Shown: piece after piece, positions 1 to 8,597 of the stretch
Numbering within the stretch: the first letter of the stretch is position 1
Layout of the letters: every line of letters starts with the position of its first letter
Program-made: the position numbers and the translations under genes
The notes under the pieces: model-generated
Seen by the model: only the letters and a program-made list of their open reading frames with translations
Told to the model about the DNA's origin: nothing
Databases searched by the model: none
Assembly: GCA_964019135.1 (NCBI GenBank)
Contig: OZ025252.1
Coordinates: forward strand, 11,238,823-11,302,822
Direction: 5' to 3'
Source: Arenicola marina
Taxonomy: Eukaryota; Annelida; Polychaeta; Arenicolidae
DNA: 64,000 nucleotides

Positions 1-75
1 ACCTTATATAAACATACGTAACAAATCCTAAGCAACTTTATACAGAACGTGCGTCTATGAATCGGCCCCTCGTGT

Positions 76-643
76 TCACCACCCATTGAGCGGATAGAAG
101 TTGTACACGGCATAATTACTGATGTCGTCGATGGCTGTAAGCATTACTCGTCCATGATACCAGCCAAGTATTGCTTTAAACAAATCCTTTAGAGTAAGGG
201 TAAAGCCCGACTCTTTGCCCGCACAGCGATACAGTGGGTTTACTGATATATCTAGCGTGTTTTCTTGGACAATGTTAATGCCAGAGACGCGTGACAAGAT
301 TGAAGATCAATCCACACTACTGTGCCTATGTTCGAATTTTCCAATAGTGCGTTTATTTTTGTTCTGTTCTGCTATGTATGATTGACCAAATAAATGATTC
401 TGATTCTGATTCTGATTCTTGAACGCGTAGTATTACCTCCCGCCGTAGGACATTTTCCACAAGTTCACTGAAATGCCTGCTTGATTCAAATGCAACTAAG
501 AGCAACCCACAATAACAAACAGATACAGAAAGCGTATTTTGGAATATCTGCTCCAATACTTCGTTTCGTAGACCTGATAAGTCTCTTTTGCTTTTGCTCA
601 GTGTTTCTATCCCTCTTCCGGTATATTGCCGACTCGAAACGGT
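76..643 (-). pseudogene. Hypothetical ORF of unknown function, split by a LINE fragment
   Basis: A minus-strand frame is open from 643 down to a TGA stop at 76, except where it is interrupted at 287-428. If the insertion and one copy of its 6-bp flank (136 bp in all) are ignored, the two halves are in register, giving about 143 codons. An Arg-Val codon pair (CGC GTT on one side, CGC GTC on the other) lies on both sides of the break. The left half as read carries a hydrophobic stretch rich in Leu, Val and Cys; the right half contains Lys-Asp-Leu-Phe and Gly-Trp-Tyr-His and ends in Asn-Gly-Trp. I do not recognise the family. No ATG was found at the start of the frame, so it may be an exon or a piece of an older transposon. 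Its coding status rests only on the frame continuing across the insertion. Confidence 0.3.
293..422 (+). mobile_element. LINE 3'-end fragment (5'-truncated) with GATTCT tail
   Basis: The fragment ends in AAATAAAT followed by four perfect GATTCT hexamers (396-419), the type of short tandem 3' tail seen in CR1/L2-related LINEs instead of poly(A). It is flanked by ACGCGT at 287-292 and 423-428, which I read as a 6-bp target-site duplication. The length of about 130 bp means nearly the whole element was lost by 5' truncation. The larger minus-strand LINE at 2300-5767 has a related 3' end (AAATAAATGAT then ATTCTCTCTC on its own strand), so the two are probably from related families. Confidence 0.65.
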
Positions 644-674
644 TTAGGTAAATAACAGACTGCTCGTCTTTCAC

Positions 675-2290
675 CCATCAGAGGTTAAAGTATGGGTTGT
701 TTATATTGTCGCCATATTGCCGTAGTCGTGATGTGTCATTGGTTTGTAAAATCATTTGTTGACCTTTTTAACTTGTCCCTTATGATGCACTTATTAATTT
801 TACTTTTTTACCCGTTTGGTTCACAACTGTTTTATATGGTATTCGAGGTGATCATTCACATGTGTATTCGCTGTTGAAAACCTCACAAAATAAATAAAGT
901 CGAAATTGACGACACTCTCACAAAAGTTGATGTTTCACAAAGGGCATCCACTAATTTTTTTTTACGACCGAGGGTCGGTCTACATCTCAGACGGCCTTGA
1001 TTTTGCATGGAAAAACGGCACTGTTCCTCACATAAGAGGGTCCTTGCAAAAGGAATTTTACGGTCATTGACGTCCGCCCATTAACATTGAGGGGTGTGGT
1101 TACAATGTCGTTTAATGCGACGTATTTTGTCCTCTAAGTATTGCTTCGGGGTAATTTAGTAATGCCTGGCAAAGATCGCTTCCTCGTATCCGCCATATTG
1201 TCTCGTGCGTTTTAAAGCTAACCGCGCTGCGCTGTTTTTAGGCTACCTGCTGTTGACCGTTCCAGGGGAAATTCTGGCCGGCGCGGGCAACTCTTGCTCG
1301 CTGTGCGCTGTGTAGCACACACAAAGCCGGCGAGTACGGACTTAGGAAGAAGTACGGACGGAGGAAGAACGCCGCTTTATTAAATTTAGCCCTCCCCCCC
1401 TTTTTAGGAAGAACGCTATCTGAGGCGGAGTGGACCCCTCTATAAGCCGGTATACACTGTTTTCAATGGGAACCTGAGTGCACTCGAGTGGCCTGAACTT
1501 TGTCGCCTAGGGATGCCATGTCATGTCGAACGGAAAGCCGAACCGTTAAATCGTTCTTAATCTATCAAAATATTAGCTGTGATCCCATTATATAATATAA
1601 TACTTACAGGACAGTTTTTACAGACATTTTGTTTGTTCTGTGAATAACAATGCTATAGAACCAACCTACCCCTGACAAATGAAACGTTGAAGCAGGGCGC
1701 CGGAAACAACTTCATAGGCATGCATGGTAAACGCATGCGGGATTCGGTTTTGTGACCCGAAAGCTCCTTACATGGACTGATAAGGCGAGGACAATGGCGT
1801 TCCGTGTGTCGCAGAAATGTAAACATCGCTGATATTCCTCAAAATACAACGCTTCCAACGTTCTGATCGAAAGGAACAAGTGCATTATGTAGAGATTTCC
1901 ACTTCCAATATATTTTATGATTTTATGCTTGGACCAAAGCAAACAAAACTAGTTTCACATACACTGGATTATTCAGGCACAAATCGCGCAGCCGGCCGAT
2001 CCCCATTGAGTCGTATCGGGATCCATTGTACGTCGGCAACCGACGTCGATCCGACATTGCATCGTTGGAGGATATCTGCCATGGGAACACTCGGGCCACG
2101 TGATAGCGGATTTATATCGATTCTGCACATGAATCCGAGAAATAAATAGTCTTGATAAATAAAAGTCAATGTTGGTGTTGATGGTTTGGTGCGCACATGG
2201 ACGAAATGTGACCACTGAACACTCAGTGATTGAAGCGCTGGCATGATGCAGGCCTGTGACGTGGATCAACGGACCCGAGGACATGAAAGT
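675..2290. other. Low-copy DNA without a recognised gene
   Basis: Only short open frames (about 60-100 codons) occur, on both strands and overlapping each other, with no recognisable motif. There is a run of nine T at 955-963, a C-rich run near 1390, and an AAATAAATAAAG near 886 that could be the 3' end of another old retroelement. I see no RNA gene. Confidence 0.4.
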
Positions 2291-2622
2291 GCCATTAAAC
2301 TAAAGAGAGAGAATATCATTTATTTAACCAATGCCATGTTTCATGGAATACATGATGATAAACAGTGCATGATAATAAAAAGAGACGCATATATGGGATC
2401 AAAATAATGTTACACTAATACCGGATACAAAGTGGCATTGGCCGAGGAGAGTCCCATTAAGACATAAATGTCGCTGGCATGGAACCCACCTCAAAAAAAC
2501 AAAACAAAGCTTAATTTTGTATGATAAGGTATGAAAGAAATAACGAAACATAAATTAACAACCGCAGATCATTTAGCATAATGCATATAACATAAAACTA
2601 CTGTATTTGTATCCCATTATAG

Positions 2623-5600
2623 CTAAACATGTTGTGAACAAACATAACGGTTCTGTATGGTACATTCATAGGTGTATGTTTCGATGATGTTCTTCTTGAT
2701 ATACTGTGTGAATCCCTTTAGAGTATGAGTTGTTGTTTTACTTAATATAATTTGTGGGGTATTATTCATGATTTCTGGCATTGAGTACCTGAGGCAATGG
2801 TGGGCAAATTTATGTTTGGTTTTCGTGGTTTGAAAATTGTGCTTTTGTCTGGTGTTGTGGTGATGTATATCGGATATCCTTTGAAACGACCAGGCTTGGT
2901 GGAAGTATATGGGAAGTTCATTAATAACATATTTATGGTAAAATTTCAGTTCTTGCAGTTTGTGTAGGTCTTTTAATTTTAGTTGCCGCAAATCCTTAAA
3001 CAGCGGTTCTGTGTGAGAGTTTATTTTGCTATTTGTTATTATTCTGATCACTTTTTTCTGCAGTTTACTTAATCTTTCTATTTGGTGACCCCATACAAGT
3101 ATACAATAATATAAATGTGGTATAATTAACGAATTATAGATGGTGATTAGAATGTGGAGCGGAAGAATGTTCTTTAATCTAGAAAGTACGCCCGTAACCT
3201 TATTTATTTTTGCTGCAACTTTATTTATATGGCTATGCCAGTTTAAATGGGTATCCAATGTGAGGCCCAGTAAATTAAAGCTTGCAACGTGTTCAATTTT
3301 TTGTTCCCATCGATAAGAAGCTCCGGAACAGTAATTTTCTTTTGGGGCATGTGAAATACCATAAATTTTGTTTTGGGTATATTAAGGCACAATTCATTTA
3401 ATTTTAGCCAATTGTTTATATTTGTTAGTTCCTTATTTAATTCCCTGATATTTGGTGTGGTGGTCTCTAATATGCTGAATAATGTCGTATCGTCTGCGTA
3501 TATAATAGCTTTAAACAATTTGCTGGCGTTCTCTATATCATTCACATATATTATAAAGAGTAGCGGTCCTAAAATGGACCCTTGCGGAACTCCACGGGAA
3601 AGACCCATTTGAGAAGATTTTATGCCGTCAATGCAAACAAACTGTTCACGGTTCGACAGATAATTTTTAATGAGATTCAGTGCACAGTTACTCAGACCAT
3701 AATGTTTTAACTTCGCAAGTAAGATATCGTGGCTAAGGGTATCAAAAGCTTTTGAAAGATCTAAGAAAATGTTGATGGGAATTTTACCTTCATCTAGTTT
3801 CTGGATTGTTCTATCAATGAGTTCTAGTGTTGCTAATTCGGTCGAATGTTTCTTTTTAAACCTATATTGACCGGGAGTAAATAGTTTTTCTGTTTGAAAG
3901 TGATTATACAGTTGATTAAATAAGACTTTTTCGACTACTTTAGAAATAGAAGGCAGAATTGAGATTGGCCTATAATTATTCAGCTGATCTTTGTCTCCCT
4001 TCTTGAAAATTGGAATGACTTTGGCTAGTTTGAGTTTATCGGGAAACACTCCTGTCGATATAGATTGGTTAATGATTAATGTGATAATTTCACTGAGCTC
4101 TTCTTTAACTGCATTGAGCAATTTTACCGATATCCCGTCGTGCCCTGAACTTGATTTCGGTTTTAGACCTTGTATAATTTGCAGGATCTCCTGTTTATTT
4201 ACTGGTCTAAAAGTAAGTTCATTTTTACACGTAGGATCTCCAAGATAGTTCATAAATGTTAATCCTGTGGGTTTCGTTATCTGATCACAGATACTTGCTG
4301 CGGCACTTACAAAGAAATGTTTAAAACTATTTGCTATCCTACTATTATCTGTAACTAGTTCACCATCAATATTGAAACAGTTGGGTAGCCTTCCTTTATC
4401 TTTTGAGCTACTCAAAACATTTTTTATTTCTATCCATGTATTTTTGATATCATTTTTATACAGGTTGAAACGTCTACAATAATACGTTTGTTTTGCCGTT
4501 TTTATGCTCTGTTTAAGGATGTTATTATAGGTCTTCAGGTTCACCTTAAGTATGTTGTATTGGGCACTATTTCTTAAAGTCTTCTGTAATTGCCTGTAGA
4601 GTTTATCTCTAAAAGTTATGGACTTTATTATTCCTTTGGTAATCCAGTCAGATTTCTTGTGTTTTCTTTTATTGAATTTGACTTGTTTTATAGGAAAAGC
4701 ATGTTCTTTTGCGTCTGTTAGGATGCTATCTACTATGTTATAGTTACAGTTAGGATCGCAGGTTACTCTGTCAAGTTTACCAAGTATGTTGGAGTCTTGT
4801 ATGTACTTTTGGAAAGTAGCAATAGATTTTGGGTCATATTTGCGAGTTGTTACATATAGGGGGCTTTTTATAGTGTGGCGGATGTCGATGTCGAGTGAAA
4901 GAAAATATGGTAGATGGTCAGATATCGCCTTTAGCAGAATTCCCGCTGTTGTGCTGATTGTGTTGGAACTTAGTTTGCAGAATATATTGTCAATTAGCGT
5001 GCCTCTGTGTCTAGACAATTTTGTAGGTAGCGTGATTTTGGGGAAGAAACCTGAAGCGATAATCGCGTCGAGATAATCCGCGTATACTGGTTTTTCATTT
5101 AATCTAAGCAAGTCTATGTTAAAATCCCCCGCAACGAGAACTTTACTTCGACTATTTTGGTAGACATGTAACAGGCGGCAAAGTTCCTCTGTGAATGACA
5201 CATAATTTTCATTTATGTCACGGGGTGGCCTGTATATATTTCCTAATATTATTTTCTTGGACGAAGATGCCCCACTTATTTCTATGAGCTGACATTCCCA
5301 TATATCTGATATAACTGGGGGCAATAATACTTTATACGTAAATCTCGCATTTAGATAAACCATTAGGCCACCACGTGTGCTACAGTATTTTCCCTTAACT
5401 GATAATCGTCTAACTGATAGCACGACATATCTGAATCATCAGATAGCCAAGTCTCCTGTATACAAATGGCCGAAAATCTTATACCCTTAGTACTCAACCA
5501 CTGAACAAATACCTGTAACTCATCAAACTTGGAATTAATTGACGCAACATTAAGGCTCAAAACAGAAAATTCCGTAACCCTATTTCTTAAAGTTTCCACA

Positions 5601-5767
5601 AGTAGTGCATCATCACAGTATGGAGAATGCTGAATGGGTTCGGGTTCGATTGTGTTGCGATCATTAAGGTTTTTCTCATCAAGTCTTAATATTTCAATCA
5701 AGGAGTTATTTTCTACACCTCCAAATTCACTCAATATATCGACGTCTATTCTATTGTTTGCAGCCAT
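2623..5767 (-). pseudogene. LINE ORF2: apurinic-type endonuclease plus reverse transcriptase, two frameshifts
   Basis: Three overlapping frames make one protein. Piece 1 (5767-5363) carries the start of the endonuclease, with Ser-Leu-Asn at residues 71-73 and Gln-Glu-Thr at 104-106. Piece 2 (5423-3243) continues it with AGDFN (98-102) and SDH (168-170), then the reverse transcriptase: KVIPIFKKGD and NNYRPIS (468-487), motif A LDLSKAFD (554-561), motif B GVPQGSILGP (611-620) and motif C YADD (642-645). Piece 3 (3258-2623) is the C-terminal region with HINKVAAKIN and YCILVWG. The first frameshift is near 5395. The second lies at a run of six A (minus strand) near 3298. The ATG-less start assigned to piece 2 at 5423 is a GTG and not a real start. 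Residue 521 is Arg in QYRFKKKHST where relatives usually have Gly. In its active form the protein would nick DNA and reverse-transcribe its own RNA at the nick. Confidence 0.9.
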
Positions 5768-6278
5768 AGCTTAAATACTTCATCTTATACTTATTGGTGA
5801 CACCCGCGGGCGAAGGGTACAAAATACAAAAGGATATTATACAGCATAGCAAAGAGAACTGCGAAAGTAAAACACAATTAACATTAACATAAATCCAGCT
5901 CATTGGGTCGCGGTAATAACAAAAACTGAGCTACAAAAGTACCTCCAGAAACTCAGTATGATACTAACAAAATAAAACATAGCCTGAAATATACGTCTAC
6001 TCCTAACAGGCTGATGAAATTTACAAGCAAAATTGGCCTTTTCCCCCCTGTATAGGGCGAGTCATCAGTCATACAATGCATCATAGATTGCTCGCGCGGA
6101 ACATTCGCTGGTAGCTTATACGCTACTACTTATCTTCTAATGAATAGTAATTACATGTGTATATTAAAAAGGAAGGAAAAACGTCCATTATTCATTAATC
6201 ATTTTAGGCTTCACCTACCAATTATGCACTTTCCATGGTACGGACTAAATCCAGCGAAACAGGGACGTGGGGTACAGA
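5768..6278 (-). other. Spacer between the ORF1-like gene and LINE ORF2
   Basis: No open frame of note on either strand. If both proteins belong to one element this is the inter-ORF spacer. If not, it holds the 5' end of the reverse-transcriptase element. A run of six C occurs near 6044. I see no promoter motif I could defend. Confidence 0.4.
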
Positions 6279-7286
6279 TTATGAGGCAATTGTTTGCTTG
6301 AATTGACAAAGCGCCAAGTCCACTGCAGCTTCCATGAGTTTAAATCTGTCGCCCCTTGCCGACCTGTCAGTGAAGCGCCTGGTGAGGATGATGGCCGCGT
6401 TGTCAATGCCGTGACGCCGTAGAATGTACCTGATGTGTCGTCCCGACCCGTGGTCGCCGTCGTCCAGCCACCCCTCCTCCTTGGTAGGGAGGCGGTAGGC
6501 CACGACATTGTGCATCGCCCCCGCTCTCTTCGGATCCAGCAATAGGGCGTGGTAGGCCTTCCTGACGTCTTGAAGCGTCTTGGTGGGCACGATAGTTGCA
6601 AAGGCCGTAGCTCCCAAATGTGTTATGGTATCACCCACGATCTGATCATTTAGCTTGGATGTCTCATCCTCTCTCTGTCGCGGTGATAATGACAGAATGT
6701 CATTCGTTGACATCTGGGCCAAGTTGTCCCTTTGACGCTCGTTGTTAATAAAGAGAGCGTCATTCGTCACTCGTGTGTGGATGCGGTCGGGGGCGGCCTT
6801 GTCCCTGGCGGCCTGAGCTCGCTCACCGTACTCTCGCCGTTTTTCTAATGTTTCGGTTGGGTACTGGGGGGTGAGTTTAACTGAGTCTTTACCTTTCGGC
6901 AGTCTTTTCCTGGAGAATACCTGAAGGGCTTCCACGCTCTGTTGTGATGTTAGCCTGGCGACTATGGCCCTAGGACGAGTTTCGTTAATTTTGGTTTTCG
7001 GACCCAATCTGTGGCATCTTTCGATGTTACCGATATTAACATATCCTTTTTGCTGAAGAAACCGCGTTACTTTCGACCCACAATCTTCTGCCATTAGCGT
7101 GCTATGTTCTTCTTCAGATATGTTATGGATTAAAACATTGTTTTTCATCGATCTGTGCTTGAGTTCGGTGCAGTCGTCTCTAAGCGCTCTGATTTGGCCA
7201 ACTAAAATAAAATAAATGGATTGCTGTCGATTCTTTACTTTTGACGGTGTGGCATTACAACGTGCTGCCGCATGTAACGTTGCCAT
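6279..7286 (-). CDS. L1-type ORF1 RNA-binding protein with C-terminal IMPACT/YigZ-like domain
   Basis: An uninterrupted frame of 335 codons. Residues 29-50 look like the end of a coiled coil (QIRALRDDCTELKHR). Residues 50-120 fit the RRM of L1 ORF1 proteins (NNVLIHNISE, then IERCHRLGP and RPRAIVARL). Residues 135-190 fit the following C-terminal nucleic-acid-binding domain (RREYGERAQAARDK and DALFINNERQ). Residues about 224-328 are extra: MHNVVAYRL (258-266), WLDDGDHGSGR (273-283), NAAIILTRRF (296-305) and GDRF (312-315) follow the order of conserved blocks in the IMPACT N-terminal/UPF0029 (YigZ) family. Known L1 ORF1 proteins coat their RNA and act as nucleic-acid chaperones. IMPACT binds GCN1 and dampens GCN2 signalling. 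What the fusion does is unknown. The N-terminus is probably incomplete: the coiled coil is short, and the ATG at 7286 may not be the true start. Domain calls are by eye. Confidence 0.65.
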   Translation of the reverse strand: MATLHAAARCNATPSKVKNRQQSIYFILVGQIRALRDDCTELKHRSMKNNVLIHNISEEEHSTLMAEDCGSKVTRFLQQKGYVNIGNIERCHRLGPKTKINETRPRAIVARLTSQQSVEALQVFSRKRLPKGKDSVKLTPQYPTETLEKRREYGERAQAARDKAAPDRIHTRVTNDALFINNERQRDNLAQMSTNDILSLSPRQREDETSKLNDQIVGDTITHLGATAFATIVPTKTLQDVRKAYHALLLDPKRAGAMHNVVAYRLPTKEEGWLDDGDHGSGRHIRYILRRHGIDNAAIILTRRFTDRSARGDRFKLMEAAVDLALCQFKQTIAS

Positions 7287-7900
7287 AACGTTTTTGTCAT
7301 GGTCGTCAATCGATACCGATTCGACCTCGAATAACGCTAGTAATGTGCTACAGGATTTACCAAAAGATGCGTACCCATATTTTTAAATAACCGTCTTTTG
7401 ACGCTTCATATTCCTTTTTAACATCGACATATCTGTATATTAACAAAAATTAGAATCCAGAGAAATATATTGATATTTTACGACACCACGTATGTGACGT
7501 AATAATAAAGCGACCTACGTACGACATTTGCCCGCGTGCTTCAGCCGGTTAGACTGCACAATGCTACAATTCTTTGTCGGGTGCTTTCGCAAAAACAACA
7601 TTTCGCGGCATAATTCAAGGTAAGATGCCACAAATAAGGACACTTTTCAATGATATGCTACTTCACGATTGGTAGTGCATGAGGATGAAGGTAAGGTTTG
7701 TGCCAATAGATTGTGGATGACTATACCGATGTTGAGTGTTATTGTTAGTTGTGGAAGCTGGTCTAGCATTGTCTGCCTTTTAAGTTATCGCATTTAAATA
7801 CGTTATAACGTTTCAAATCATATATCATGTCGAATTCTAGCTCCTGCAATGTGCTTCGTAATGTGCACTGTGCACCCTACTAATGTGCGAAGTATCATTG
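7287..7900. other. Low-copy AT-rich DNA
   Basis: Upstream of the ORF1-like gene on its strand, so it may contain that element's 5' part. No open frame or RNA gene that I can support. A tRNA-like A-box resemblance near 7548 was considered and dropped. Confidence 0.35.
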
Positions 7901-8160
7901 CAGGCCTATGTCGGACTCAGATCTTCGCGCTGGACAGCTTTTCATGTCGAATCGCTGTCAACTATCGAGTCGACGTCGAGCCGACACTGATGGTCGAGGC
8001 GTTTCGACGTCTAACCGAGTCCGACCTTACTCTCAATTTTCAAATCTCCCAATTTTAAATGTCGAGCCGACAATAAGTGTTGAGTCGTTTCGACGTCCAT
8101 TCGAGTCGACCGTGCCATCTGGGCCAAAGTACCTAAACTGGAAGTACAACCGGCGAGGAC
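7901..8160. repeat. TCGA-rich region with two diverged copies of a roughly 87-bp unit
   Basis: GTCGAGCCGACA occurs at about 7974 and again about 87 bp later near 8061, each followed by a similar order of short words (GTTTCGACGTC, then CGAGTC/CGACC). The stretch is dense in TCGA and GTCGAC palindromes. It is too short and too diverged for me to call a family. Confidence 0.4.
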
Positions 8161-8458
8161 GTAAGGTCGCAGACCTATAGGGCCCCATAGGGGCTTTTTC
8201 GACACGGCGACACGGCGATTTTTAAAATCGACAACGCGACATTGGGGTTGTCTTAGAATCGACATGCGACATAAGACTTAGCGACGCGCGACATGGAACT
8301 TTTCTTAAAATCGACACGCGACATGGACCTTTTCTTAAAATCGACACACGACATAGACCTTTTCTTAAAATCGAAACACGACATGGACCTTTTCTTAAAA
8401 TCGACAACGCGACATGGCTACCCCCCCTCAGGGGCCCTACCTATAGGCCTTACAGGTC
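8161..8458. mobile_element. Possible small inverted-repeat element enclosing a 30-bp tandem array
   Basis: GTAAGG followed by CCTATAG and GGGCCCC on the left (about 8161-8190) is matched in reverse complement on the right (about 8423-8458), with small gaps, so an imperfect inverted repeat of roughly 25 bp encloses the block. Inside, a 30-bp unit containing GCGACATGGACCTTTTCTTA is repeated about four to five times between 8281 and 8415. The layout resembles small non-autonomous elements with a tandem core, but no transposase or clear target duplication is visible. Confidence 0.4.
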
Positions 8459-8597
8459 TAATGACGTGAGCTGCGGGCGTGGGGTTGAAGGCGGCGACGG
8501 CCGTTGGTAATTGGCCACACAGATGTACTCGGCGATTAGTAAGTCTTTAGTGTCTGTTTTGTCCTTGACGAAGTCCACATGCATGACCATGGTATCG
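8459..8597. other. Short spacer
   Basis: Low-copy sequence between the inverted-repeat block and the first large minisatellite. No feature seen. Confidence 0.4.

Larger units (their letters stand above)
2300..7290 (-). mobile_element. Near full-length LINE retrotransposon (CR1/L2/jockey-like), inactive
   Basis: Reading on the minus strand the order is: ORF1-like protein (7286-6279), about 510 bp without a gene (6278-5768), ORF2 with endonuclease and reverse transcriptase (5767-2623), a 3' untranslated region of about 320 bp, and a terminus near 2300 with GGTTAAATAAATGAT followed by a CT-rich tail. The 3' end resembles the GATTCT-tailed fragment at 293-422. ORF2 is broken by two frameshifts, so this copy is dead without help. 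I found no target-site duplication and could not fix the 5' end. The ORF1 may belong to the same element, as the order and strand suggest, or to a separate L1-type remnant; the assignment is inference. Confidence 0.7.

Noticed and set aside
5363..5423. GTG at 5423 as the start of an independent reverse-transcriptase ORF
   Set aside because: The endonuclease domain is continuous across this point in two frames, so it is a frameshift and not a start.
7548..7610. tRNA gene or tRNA-derived SINE head
   Set aside because: TTCAGCCGGTTAGA resembles a D-arm/A-box, but no acceptable B-box or cloverleaf follows.
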